Below the pieces are notes generated by a model. The model was not told the origin of the DNA. It saw only the letters and a list, made by a program, of their open reading frames with translations, and ran no database searches. From JARYMI01 sp037444845 (GTDB taxonomy: Bacteria; Acidobacteriota; Aminicenantia; Aminicenantales; UBA8522): a stretch of DNA of 64,000 nucleotides. The position numbers and the translations under genes are program-made. Below, one piece after another: positions 25,108 to 32,639 of this stretch (its first letter is position 1; every line of letters begins with the position of its first letter). The stretch covers positions 13,668-77,667 of the forward strand of contig JBBILQ010000004.1 in the NCBI GenBank assembly GCA_037444845.1. Reading direction: 5' to 3'.

Positions 25108-25964
25108 ACACTCAAGATAAGTGTCCTGCGGAAACTAATCCCTTTATGCCCGAGCCGGCCCGAATTGTCCGCGCCTATCATCTGACCGAGGACGTCAAAT
25201 TCTTCCAGGCCCGATTCGTTGACATGGAAAAGGCTCTGGCCTTCAGCTATAAGCCGGGGCAGTTTGCCATGGTCTCGATCTTAGGGGCCGGAGAAGCTCC
25301 TTTCTCGATCTCCTCGACGCCTTCGCGGCCAGGCCTTCTTGAGTTCTGCATCCGGAGAGCCGGGACGGTCACCAACGCCCTCTTCCGGCTGAAAGAAAAC
25401 TCGCTCATCGGCCTCCGCGGCCCTTACGGCAACGGTTTTCCCGTCGAGGCCATGACTGGCAAGGACATTCTTATCGTCGTCGGCGGGCTGGGCGCGGCCC
25501 CTCTCCGCTCTGTCCTTCTTTACAGCCTGGACAACCGCGACCAGCTCGGCCGGGTGACTGTTCTCTATGGCGCCAAGAGGCCGGCGGAAATGATTTTCAG
25601 GGAGGAATATTTATCCCTGAAACAGAGGAACGACCTCGAATGTCATTTAGCTGTAGACGCGGACGACACCGGGAAATGGACAGAAAACGTCGGCGTCGTG
25701 ACCACGCTCTTCCCCAGTCTAAAAAAAATAGACGCGCCCAACACCTATGCTCTCGTCTGCGGCCCGCCCGTGATGTATAAATTCGTCATCAAGGAACTGA
25801 TCAAGCTCGCCATCCCCAAGAACCAGATCCTGATGACGCTCGAACGGCGGATGAAATGCGGGGTGGGCAAGTGCGGCCACTGCGCCATCGATTACATCTA
25901 CACCTGCCTCGACGGCCCTGTTTTTACCTACTGGGATGTCATCCACATGAGGGAGCTCATCTAA
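25104..25964 (+). CDS. hydG: Sulfhydrogenase gamma subunit HydG, FAD/NAD(P)-binding
   Basis: The 286-residue protein has a ferredoxin-reductase fold: an FAD-binding half with PFSISSTPSRPGLLEFCIR and GLRGPYGNGFP, an NAD(P)-binding half beginning VVGGLGAAPLRSVL and ending LVCGPPVMY, and a C-terminal [2Fe-2S] site MKCGVGKCGHC...C. It is the pyridine-nucleotide site of group 3b hydrogenases, usually NADPH-specific. Its stop codon TAA at 25962-25964 is the left half of a target duplication for the element at 25965-26171. Confidence 0.92.
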   Translation: MNTQDKCPAETNPFMPEPARIVRAYHLTEDVKFFQARFVDMEKALAFSYKPGQFAMVSILGAGEAPFSISSTPSRPGLLEFCIRRAGTVTNALFRLKENSLIGLRGPYGNGFPVEAMTGKDILIVVGGLGAAPLRSVLLYSLDNRDQLGRVTVLYGAKRPAEMIFREEYLSLKQRNDLECHLAVDADDTGKWTENVGVVTTLFPSLKKIDAPNTYALVCGPPVMYKFVIKELIKLAIPKNQILMTLERRMKCGVGKCGHCAIDYIYTCLDGPVFTYWDVIHMRELI

Positions 25965-26171
25965 GTGCGCCCTTTCGTAAATACTGTAACACACTCAATA
26001 TCTCCGGAGGGCGCACTTGGGGCGGTGTCGGAGGGGTATGCCCCTCTGACGGGGTTACAGCGGAAGAACGCGACGAGGAGGAGCGTTCTGGAGCGCCAGA
26101 GGGGCGTTAGCCCCTGTGGAAGTGCCCCGTTTCGTCCCAAAATATGGGATAGCATTTATGAAACGGGGCAC
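25965..26171 (+). mobile_element. MITE-like element E inserted at the hydG stop codon
   Basis: The 207-base element has imperfect 22-base terminal inverted repeats: GTGCGCCCTTTCGTAAAT at the left, and the complement of the right end, GTGCCCCGTTTCATAAAT. It is flanked by TAA on both sides (25962-25964 and 26172-26174). It contains strong GC-rich hairpins. Removing it brings the hydG stop to 10 bases before hydD with GGAGGAG as ribosome site, a normal operon junction. No coding capacity. Confidence 0.75.
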
Positions 26172-26184
26172 TAAGGAGGAGACG

Positions 26185-26967
26185 ATGGAAAAAGAAAAGT
26201 TGAAAATCGGCATCTACGAGCTCACCGGCTGCGCCGGCGACGCTCTCCTCATTGTCGACTGCGAAGAGGAGCTTGTGAACATCTTCAAGGCCGCCGACAT
26301 CGAGTCCTTCCTCATGGCCAAGAGCGATAACCGCAACGGCGAGCTCGACGTGGCTCTGGTGGAGGGCTCGGTCAGCACGGAAAACGAAAAGGAAGAGCTC
26401 CTGGATATCAGAAAACGGTCCAAGGTTGTCGTGGCCATAGGCAACTGCGCCTGCGTCGGCGGCATCCAGGCAGCCTTCCTGGACAAGAAAGACTGGGAGA
26501 AGAACTTCAAGAAAGTTTACGGTGCCACCGCCTTCACCCACACCAAACCCGCCCAGAGCAAGCCTATCGACGCGTACATCCGCGTCGATCATTATCTTCC
26601 TGGCTGTCCCATCGGGAAAGAGCAGTTTCTTTCGACCTTCGCCCGGATGGTGGAAGGGAACCCGCCGGAGCTTTACCGCTTCCCCGTTTGCGTCGAATGC
26701 AAATGGCATGAAAACGACTGTCTTCTCAACAAAGACATCCCCTGTCTGGGTCCTTTGACATTGGGCGGCTGCGGGTCCGTTTGCCCGAATCATGCCATCC
26801 CCTGCTTTGGCTGCTGGGGCCCGACAGAGGAGGCCAATATGACTTCCGAATACCGCCTTCTCTTAGAAAAAGGCTTTGACCTCGAAATGATCAAAAAGAG
26901 AATGGCCACCTACTCCGGAACGAGGATTGCCGAGTTCTTCGCGCAATTCAGAAAGGAGAAAAGATGA
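26185..26967 (+). CDS. hydD: Sulfhydrogenase delta subunit HydD, hydrogenase small subunit
   Basis: The 260-residue protein starts with KIGIYELTGCAGDALLIVDCE, the proximal-cluster region of group 3b/3 small subunits, and has AIGNCACVGGIQAAF, YLPGCPIG and a Cys-rich C-terminus (CVECKWHENDC, GCGSVCPNHAIPCFGCWGP) for two further [4Fe-4S] clusters. No Tat signal, so cytoplasmic. GGAGGAG precedes the ATG at 26185. It overlaps hydA by four bases. Confidence 0.92.
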   Translation: MEKEKLKIGIYELTGCAGDALLIVDCEEELVNIFKAADIESFLMAKSDNRNGELDVALVEGSVSTENEKEELLDIRKRSKVVVAIGNCACVGGIQAAFLDKKDWEKNFKKVYGATAFTHTKPAQSKPIDAYIRVDHYLPGCPIGKEQFLSTFARMVEGNPPELYRFPVCVECKWHENDCLLNKDIPCLGPLTLGGCGSVCPNHAIPCFGCWGPTEEANMTSEYRLLLEKGFDLEMIKKRMATYSGTRIAEFFAQFRKEKR

Positions 26968-28700
26968 AGACGATCAGCATCGACCACCTCGCCCGCGTTG
27001 AAGGCAATGGCGGCATTTCCGCCACCATCGATGGCCGCGTCGTCACCGAAGTCAAGTTCACGGTCAACGAAGGCCCGAGACTCATCGAGCGCCTGACGGT
27101 CGGCAAGACGCCCGAAGAGGACGTCAGCATCGCTCCCCGGATATGCGCCATCTGCACTCTTTCTCATAAAAACGCCGTCCTCCGTGCCATGGAGAACGCC
27201 CTGGGTGTCAAGGTTCCGGCGAAAGTGACTCTCCTCCGGGAGCTCATGCACATGGGTGAGTTCATCGAAAGCCATTCCCTGCACGTGTTTTATCTTGCTC
27301 TCCCCGATTATGTAGGTTTTCCCAACGCCATTGCCATGGCCTCAAAATTTCCGCTTGAGGTCAAGATCGCCTTAGAGATGAAGCAGTTCGGCAACCACAT
27401 CATGAAAGTCCTGAGCGGCCGGTATATCCACGGCGAAAACCCGGTCATCGGCGGGTTCGGGAAGTACCCCGCCAGGGATGAGCTCATCTGGATCAAAAAC
27501 CGGGCGTTCCAGTTCATGCCCTTTGTTATCAGGACGGTGGACCTGTTCTGCGGCCTTGGCTATCCGGCCATTCCCGAGGAGGATACCGTCTACGCCTGTT
27601 GCGAGCCGGAAGACGGAAAATACGGTCTCTGGGGGGACGAGATCATCCTGTCCACGGGAGAAAAAATCAACAGGGATGACTACAGGAGTTTGACAAACGA
27701 ATTTTTCGTCCCGCATTCCTTTTGCAAGCGCAGCCGGTACAAAGGAAACACGTATTCTGTGGGCGCCCTCGCCCGAGTCAACGTCCTGGGCGAGAGGCTC
27801 GAGGGGGAAACAGGCAAGATGTTCAAGAAATATTTCAACGCCCGCTGGAAAAGGAACCCCCTCTTCCACAACGCTGCCCAGGCTCTGGAAATTCTTTACG
27901 CTTTTGAAAAAATCCCGGAGCTGGTGGATGAAATTCTCAAACACCCAGAGAATCCAGCTTTGGTTCCGTACAAATCCAAGAGCGGCAAAGGGACAGGCCT
28001 GGTGGAAGCTCCCCGGGGCCTCCTCGTCCATCATTATGAAATAGCAGACGGCCTTGTCGCCGACGTCGACATCATCACTCCGACCGCTCAGAACGCCGAA
28101 GAGATCGAACGATATTGCTACATTGCAGCCCAGAAGCTCTTAGATGAGGGGAAAGAGAGCGAGATCAGAGACAGGATGGAGCTCGTCGTCCGGGCGTTTG
28201 ACCCATGCATCAGCTGTTCGGTCCATATGGCCGAGGTCAAAAAGGCCCCGGCCGAGAACTGGAAAATCAAGCTGGCCGGGCTCCTTAAAGCCAACCCTGT
28301 TTTTATCGGCGTCGGGAAAGAAGGCCGGTCGGACGACCGGGCCGGCCTTGAACTGGCCTTAGAGATGAGGAAAGCCGGCGTCAAAGACGTCTACCTGGAA
28401 CAGGAACTCGAAGAGGGCCACATCCTGGAAAAGGCCTCCCGGCGGCCTCTCATTTTCCTGGACATCGCGAACATGGGAGAACAGGCGGGTAAAATTGCCG
28501 TGCTGCCTCTCCAGCACGTCTTCTGGAACTCCGTGCTAAGCCACAGACTCTTGCCCGCCCTCTCGAACAAACTGACCCACGACGAGATCAAACACGCCTA
28601 CATTCTCGGCATCCAGCCCAAATCTGTGGAAGAAGGAGACGACTTGTCTCGGCCGGTCCGGCGGGCCCTAAAAAAAATCCTGAGTGAAACGATAGATTAA
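26964..28700 (+). CDS. hydA: Sulfhydrogenase alpha subunit HydA fused to a maturation-protease domain
   Basis: The 578-residue protein has a complete group-3b-type [NiFe] large subunit. The N-terminal nickel pair is Cys61 and Cys64 (RICAICTLSHKN); the C-terminal pair is Cys415 and Cys418 (DPCISCSVH). A conventional protein would end within a few residues of that His. Here about 135 residues follow and form a HycI/HybD-like hydrogenase maturation endopeptidase domain starting VFIGVGKEGRSDDRAG (about 446-460). The three expected metal-binding positions are retained: Asp458, Asp500 (LDIANMG) and His527 (SHRLLP). The fusion would place the processing protease at the propeptide position of its own substrate. 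Whether it is active, or is released by cleavage, cannot be told from sequence. There is no frameshift. Confidence 0.92.
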   Translation: MKTISIDHLARVEGNGGISATIDGRVVTEVKFTVNEGPRLIERLTVGKTPEEDVSIAPRICAICTLSHKNAVLRAMENALGVKVPAKVTLLRELMHMGEFIESHSLHVFYLALPDYVGFPNAIAMASKFPLEVKIALEMKQFGNHIMKVLSGRYIHGENPVIGGFGKYPARDELIWIKNRAFQFMPFVIRTVDLFCGLGYPAIPEEDTVYACCEPEDGKYGLWGDEIILSTGEKINRDDYRSLTNEFFVPHSFCKRSRYKGNTYSVGALARVNVLGERLEGETGKMFKKYFNARWKRNPLFHNAAQALEILYAFEKIPELVDEILKHPENPALVPYKSKSGKGTGLVEAPRGLLVHHYEIADGLVADVDIITPTAQNAEEIERYCYIAAQKLLDEGKESEIRDRMELVVRAFDPCISCSVHMAEVKKAPAENWKIKLAGLLKANPVFIGVGKEGRSDDRAGLELALEMRKAGVKDVYLEQELEEGHILEKASRRPLIFLDIANMGEQAGKIAVLPLQHVFWNSVLSHRLLPALSNKLTHDEIKHAYILGIQPKSVEEGDDLSRPVRRALKKILSETID

Positions 28701-28795
28701 GTAAGAATATGATCGATCCATTTATCTCTTGTGAGCCTTCCCCTAAAGTGATAGAATCGTTCTCCTGAAAAGAAGTCGAGGAAATATTGGAACAA

Positions 28796-28818
28796 GCCTG
28801 GGGAAAAATTCCCCAGGC
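28796..28818. terminator. Hairpin downstream of hydA
   Basis: GCCTGGGGAA and TTCCCCAGGC form a perfect 10-base stem with an AAA loop, 96 bases after the hydA stop. No U-run follows, so it may end transcription only weakly or stabilise the mRNA 3-prime end. Confidence 0.4.
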
Positions 28819-28868
28819 CGCTTGGATATCGCAGGGCCCAAAAGAGAGAAGAGATGGCTGTTAGCTCT

Positions 28869-28891
28869 ATGTTATTTAATATCAATAACAT
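28869..28891. promoter_or_regulatory. Dyad enhancer site upstream of the second sigma-54 promoter
   Basis: ATGTTATT and AATAACAT form a perfect 8-base inverted repeat around TAATATC. The embedded TTATTT-N3-ATCAAT (28872-28886) is shared with 23845-23859. Its distance to the GG at 28927 fits an NtrC-type binding site. Confidence 0.5.
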
Positions 28892-28923
28892 AAATATTCC
28901 ACTCGGGCCACCTCCCCCGCACG

Positions 28924-28943
28924 TTTGGCACACAAATTGCTTT
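28924..28943 (+). promoter_or_regulatory. Sigma-54 (-24/-12) promoter of the signalling/maturation operon
   Basis: TTTGGCACACAAATTGCTTT matches the -24/-12 consensus closely, with GG at 28927-28928 and GC at 28939-28940 (10 bases between). Transcription would start near 28952. Confidence 0.8.
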
Positions 28944-28967
28944 ACTTCCCTCCCTGAGGAATATGCG

Positions 28968-29339
28968 ATGAGCAGCGGAGAAAAGAGAATCCTGATCGTC
29001 GACCCCGATCCTGTTCAGAGGCGGGACTTGGCCCAGTTTCTTAAGAATGAAAACTACGATCCCGAAACAGCCAGAAACCTCTCCGAGGCCATCAAGAAAG
29101 TATCCGGGAGAGGTTTTAGCTGTCTGGTGATGGATACTCATCTTCCCGAGATGAAAGGCTATGAAGCTGTTTCCATTCTCAAGAACCTCGACCCGGGGCT
29201 CAAGATCATCATGACGACGAAGAAAAACACCAAGCGGCTTGAGGCCAAAGTCCGGGAGCAGGACATCTTCTTCTATTTTATCAAGTCCTTCGGCAAAGAT
29301 GAGCTGAAGCTTGCCATAAGAAACGCTTTTAACAAGTAA
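28968..29339 (+). CDS. Stand-alone response regulator receiver domain
   Basis: The 123-residue protein is a single CheY-like domain: ILIVDPDPVQRRDLA, the phosphorylation region LVMDTHLPEMKGY, and a conserved KSFGKDEL near the end. The ATG at 28968 follows a GAGGA ribosome site. The third-strand Thr/Lys segment (IIMTTKKN) is unusual but compatible. With no output domain it probably relays phosphate or binds a partner. First gene after the sigma-54 promoter. Confidence 0.85.
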   Translation: MSSGEKRILIVDPDPVQRRDLAQFLKNENYDPETARNLSEAIKKVSGRGFSCLVMDTHLPEMKGYEAVSILKNLDPGLKIIMTTKKNTKRLEAKVREQDIFFYFIKSFGKDELKLAIRNAFNK

Positions 29340-29352
29340 AGGAGGAAAGGCA

Positions 29353-29760
29353 ATGAACAAAAGCGCCCAGAAAATCTTGGTCATCGACGACGACCCCGAT
29401 TTCTTGGCTGCGGTGACCCCAATCTTGAAATCAGCCCTTTACGAAGTTGCGACGGCCACAAACCCAAAGGAGGCCAAGGAAAAGATTTTTTCCGAAAAGC
29501 CCAACCTCATCCTGCTCGACATCATGATGGACAGCCTTTTTGACGGCTTTTCCCTCTGTCACGCCATTAAGACTTCGAAGGAATTTAGAGACTATAAAGA
29601 TACACCCATCATTTTCATTTCAGCCGTAAAGGAGATCGCCGGCACCAGGTTCCAGTTCAAGGGCGATGAAGAGGGCATGGCCGGTCCCGATGACTATATC
29701 GACAAGCCGGTCAAGCCCGACGACCTGCTGGCCCGGATCGCCAAACTCCTCAAAAAATAG
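29353..29760 (+). CDS. Second stand-alone receiver domain
   Basis: The 135-residue CheY-like protein has ILVIDDDPDFL, LILLDIMMDSLFDGFSL and IDKPVKPDDLLARI. A longer loop (KEIAGTRFQFKGDEEG) before the last strand marks the subfamily of receivers with an insertion there. It follows the first receiver by 13 bases with AGGAGG before the ATG, so they are cotranscribed. Partner kinase probably the hybrid protein at 30039-31151. Confidence 0.88.
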   Translation: MNKSAQKILVIDDDPDFLAAVTPILKSALYEVATATNPKEAKEKIFSEKPNLILLDIMMDSLFDGFSLCHAIKTSKEFRDYKDTPIIFISAVKEIAGTRFQFKGDEEGMAGPDDYIDKPVKPDDLLARIAKLLKK

Positions 29761-29808
29761 AATTCCTCCGCCTCCTCCATTCCCTTCCCGCTGCCCCAGG
29801 AAAAGAAA

Positions 29809-29958
29809 GTAACTTCTATAATGGGCGCAGGGGGCTGCTCTAAAGCCCCCGTAGCGGAGGGGGGACCCGTCGGCTTCTCCGACGGGGGGAACCGACGGGA
29901 CTGGTTCCCCGGGGCGCGGGGGCCAAGAGCAGCCTCCTGCGCCCTATCCAATGATATA
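29809..29958. repeat. GC-rich inverted-repeat element, family C copy 1
   Basis: The core 29823-29944 starts GGGCGCAGGGGGCTGCTCT and ends with its imperfect complement AGAGCAGCCTCCTGCGCCC. Similarity with 51313-51466 covers the whole element, including internal hairpins CCCGTCGG/CCGACGGG. The outer limits are approximate. It has no coding capacity and separates the receiver gene from the hybrid kinase gene. Confidence 0.7.
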
Positions 29959-30038
29959 AGTAGAAATGCTTAGCGGAGTAAAATCCGGGCTGAAATGAAT
30001 CGCGATTTGCGCTAAAATAGAGCTCCAGGAGAAAAGCC

Positions 30039-31151
30039 GTGGCCGAAAAAAACCCGATTGTTCTTGTTATTGACGACGAAGAAGCCATGCGGGATTCGTG
30101 CTCCCTCATCCTGGCCAAAGGCGGGTTCACCGCCGTGACAGCCGAAGACGGCCAGGTTGGGCTGGAAAAAATAAGGGATCTCAAACCCGACGTCGCTCTC
30201 ATCGACCTGAAGATGCCGGGCATCAGCGGGTTCGACGTCCTGGAAAAAACGAAAGAGATTGACCCCCAGCTCATTCCCATCGTCATCACGGGATATGCGA
30301 CCGTGGATTCTGCCGTCGAAGCGATGAAAAAAGGCGCTTATGACTTCCTGCCCAAGCCCTTCACTCCCGAGGAGCTCCGGATTATCATCAGCCGGGCGCT
30401 GGAAAGGCGCCGGCTGGCTATGGAGGCCGAGACACTGCGGCGCGAAAAGAAGCTCATGGAGGATAATTTCATCACCATGGTCACCCACCAGCTCCGCAGC
30501 CCGCTGGTGGCCATCCAGCAGTATTTCGAGGTCATCCTGGCTGGACTGGCCGGCCAGGTCGATAAAACCCAGCAGGAGATGATCCTGAGAGCCCGGGAGC
30601 GGCTGGACAGCCTGCTCCGGCTGATCAACGACTGGCTGGACCTGGCCAGAATCGACCGGGGCCAGATCGTGGGCAAGCTCAAACCCGTGGCTCTCGACAA
30701 CCTGCTCAAGAAGCAGGTTGAATTTTTAGAGTCGCTGGCGAAGGAGTATGAGGTGAGCCTGGAACTCGAGCCGGCCAAAGGGCCAGCCGCTGTGCTGGGC
30801 GATGAGCAGATGCTGGACCAGGTCTTCTCCAATATCATCACCAATGCCATCAAGTACAACAAGCCGAAAGGCTCAGTGACCATCTCGATGGGTCATGAGG
30901 ACAGCTTCGTCGTCGTCAAGGTAAAGGACACGGGGATCGGGATTGCCAGGGAACACCTTCCGTTCATCTTCGACCAATTCTACCGTGTCAGCCGCAGGGA
31001 GGACCAGAAAATCAAGGGGACTGGCCTGGGGCTTTCAATCGCCAAAAAAATCGTCGAAGCCCACAACGGCTCGATAGACGCGGAGAGCGAGCCGGGTCAA
31101 GGCTCCACGTTCAGCGTCAGGCTTCCCCGGCCGGAAGATGAAACAAAATGA
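30039..31151 (+). CDS. Receiver-histidine kinase hybrid
   Basis: The 370-residue protein uses a GTG start after AGGAG. Residues 5-122 are a receiver domain with Asp56 (VALIDLKMPG). Then come HisKA with His150 in MVTHQLRSPLVA and a HATPase domain (NIITNAIKYNKPKG, DTGIGIAREHLPFIFDQF, GTGLGLSIAKKI). No sensor or membrane segment is visible, so its activity is likely set by phosphorylation of its own receiver. Receiver residues resemble those of the NtrC protein at 22304 (ITGYATVDSAVEAMKKGAYDF), suggesting shared ancestry. The last four bases overlap the protease gene. Confidence 0.9.
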   Translation: MAEKNPIVLVIDDEEAMRDSCSLILAKGGFTAVTAEDGQVGLEKIRDLKPDVALIDLKMPGISGFDVLEKTKEIDPQLIPIVITGYATVDSAVEAMKKGAYDFLPKPFTPEELRIIISRALERRRLAMEAETLRREKKLMEDNFITMVTHQLRSPLVAIQQYFEVILAGLAGQVDKTQQEMILRARERLDSLLRLINDWLDLARIDRGQIVGKLKPVALDNLLKKQVEFLESLAKEYEVSLELEPAKGPAAVLGDEQMLDQVFSNIITNAIKYNKPKGSVTISMGHEDSFVVVKVKDTGIGIAREHLPFIFDQFYRVSRREDQKIKGTGLGLSIAKKIVEAHNGSIDAESEPGQGSTFSVRLPRPEDETK

Positions 31152-31627
31152 AGACTCTTGTTTTAGGCCTGGGAAACGAGCTCTACGGAGACGACGGAAT
31201 CGGCGTCCAGGTCATTCGCCATCTCAGGGAGGAAATGACAAAAATGCCGACCGGGGATTTCCAGGATGTCGACCTGGAAGAATGCTCCCTGTCCGGCCTC
31301 GCCCTTTTAGATGTTATCGTCGGCTACGACCGGCTCATCCTCATCGACACCATCAAGCGGGAGGCCCCCCAAACGGGAAGAATCCAGGTTTTGGGAGAGG
31401 CCGATATCCGGGCCGTTCCCGGCCCCTCTCCCCATTACGCCTCGGTGCCGCAGGCGATCGAAATCGGGCGAAGCCTCGGCCTCCACATGCCCTCCCGCAT
31501 CCAGGTCGTGGCCGTCGAGGCAAAGAACCTTCATTCTTTAGGAGAAAAGCTATCGGAGGAAATGGAAAAAAACATGCCGGCCATTGCCGAGAAGGTCAAA
31601 AAAATCTTGAGAAAAACAGAGGATTAG
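31148..31627 (+). CDS. Hydrogenase maturation endopeptidase
   Basis: The 159-residue protein is a HycI/HyaD-type protease with LGLGNELYGDDGIG at the N-terminus (metal-binding Asp), LILIDTIKR (second Asp) and PHYASVPQAIE (His). These enzymes cleave the C-terminal tail of [NiFe] large subunits after nickel insertion. Its likely client is MvhA, whose 25-residue tail is not fused to a protease, whereas HydA carries its own protease-like domain (inference). Overlaps the hybrid kinase by four bases and is followed by hypB. Confidence 0.92.
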   Translation: MKTLVLGLGNELYGDDGIGVQVIRHLREEMTKMPTGDFQDVDLEECSLSGLALLDVIVGYDRLILIDTIKREAPQTGRIQVLGEADIRAVPGPSPHYASVPQAIEIGRSLGLHMPSRIQVVAVEAKNLHSLGEKLSEEMEKNMPAIAEKVKKILRKTED

Positions 31628-31630
31628 GAA

Positions 31631-32302
31631 GTGGACAGAAAAGAGGTTCTTGTCCGCGAGGAGATCTTAGCCTCAAACAAGAAAATAGCCGCTGAAATCC
31701 GCGCCCGGCTGGAAAAAGAAGGCATCCTGACCGTCAATCTCCTCAGCTCGCCGGGAGCAGGCAAGACCTCGCTCTTGGAGAGAATCGCTGAAGCTTTCAA
31801 ACTGAATCACCGCATGGCTGTCATCGAGGGCGATATCGAAACTGACCTGGACGCCGAGCGGATCCGGAAGAAGGGTGTGACGGCCTGGCAGATCACCACC
31901 GGCGGCGCCTGCCATCTCGAGGCCAGGATGGTCGCCAGGCTCATTCCCGAAATTCCCTCCGAGACCAAGTTTTTGTTCATCGAAAACGTCGGCAACCTTG
32001 TCTGTCCGGCCAGCTACGACCTGGGAGAAAGCCTGCGCTGCGTCCTCCTCTCACTGCCCGAGGGCGACGACAAACCAAAGAAATATCCCAAGGCTTTTGC
32101 CACGGCCGACTGCCTCATTTTCACCAAGGCCGACCTGATGCCCGTCGTTCCCTTCGACCTGAGGCGGGCGGAAAAGGAAGCCCTGGAGATCAACCCGAAG
32201 CTCCGCGTTTTCCTGACCTCTGCCCTCAGGGGCGCGGGCATTGCCGAGCTTGTCCGCTTCTTTATTGAGCGCCGCGTCAACATGATCCAGCGTCATGCAT
32301 GA
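31631..32302 (+). CDS. hypB: HypB, nickel-insertion GTPase
   Basis: The 223-residue protein begins at GTG 31631. It has the Walker A SSPGAGKTSLLE, ENVGNLVCPASYDLGE and GTP-specificity FTKADL. It lacks the His-rich N-terminal nickel-storage stretch of some HypB proteins. HypB acts with HypA to deliver Ni2+ to the hydrogenase large subunit. The stop overlaps hypA by eight bases. HypC, D, E and F are not in this window. Confidence 0.93.
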   Translation: MDRKEVLVREEILASNKKIAAEIRARLEKEGILTVNLLSSPGAGKTSLLERIAEAFKLNHRMAVIEGDIETDLDAERIRKKGVTAWQITTGGACHLEARMVARLIPEIPSETKFLFIENVGNLVCPASYDLGESLRCVLLSLPEGDDKPKKYPKAFATADCLIFTKADLMPVVPFDLRRAEKEALEINPKLRVFLTSALRGAGIAELVRFFIERRVNMIQRHA

Positions 32303-32639
32303 ACTTTCCATCATCGCCAGCCTGTTTGAAATCCTGGAAGAAAAAGCCCAGGAGCAGAAAGCGAACAAAATCGTCCTCGTCAAGTTAAAGGTCGGAAAAC
32401 TGGCGGGCGCCGTCCCCGAGTTCCTCGAAACCGCCTTCAATATTTACAAGGACGGAACAATCGCCAGAGAAGCGATCCTGGAAATCGAGGAAGTCCCCCT
32501 CAGGATTCGCTGCCGCACGTGTCAGGCCATTGCCGAAAGGGATGACTTTGTCTTCGTCTGCCCGGCCTGCGGTTCGACCGTCCTCGAAACTCTCGAAGGG
32601 ACCGAGCTTCTCCTCGAAAAAATCGCCCTGGAAATCTAA
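32295..32639 (+). CDS. hypA: HypA, nickel chaperone
   Basis: The 114-residue protein begins MHELSI, whose His2 and Glu3 are the nickel site of HypA, and has a zinc site with CRTC and CPAC. The length matches the family. It ends tail-to-tail with hdrA on the other strand: the two stop codons overlap by three bases and there is no room for a terminator between them. Confidence 0.93.
   Translation: MHELSIIASLFEILEEKAQEQKANKIVLVKLKVGKLAGAVPEFLETAFNIYKDGTIAREAILEIEEVPLRIRCRTCQAIAERDDFVFVCPACGSTVLETLEGTELLLEKIALEI

Noticed and set aside
25965..26171. Riboswitch or regulatory RNA between hydG and hydD
   Set aside because: The terminal inverted repeats, the TAA duplication and the restored operon spacing after removal favour an inserted element over a conserved RNA.
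31138..31695. 185-codon plus-strand frame over the maturation protease gene
   Set aside because: It is an Arg/Pro-rich alternative frame of the well-supported protease and hypB genes.
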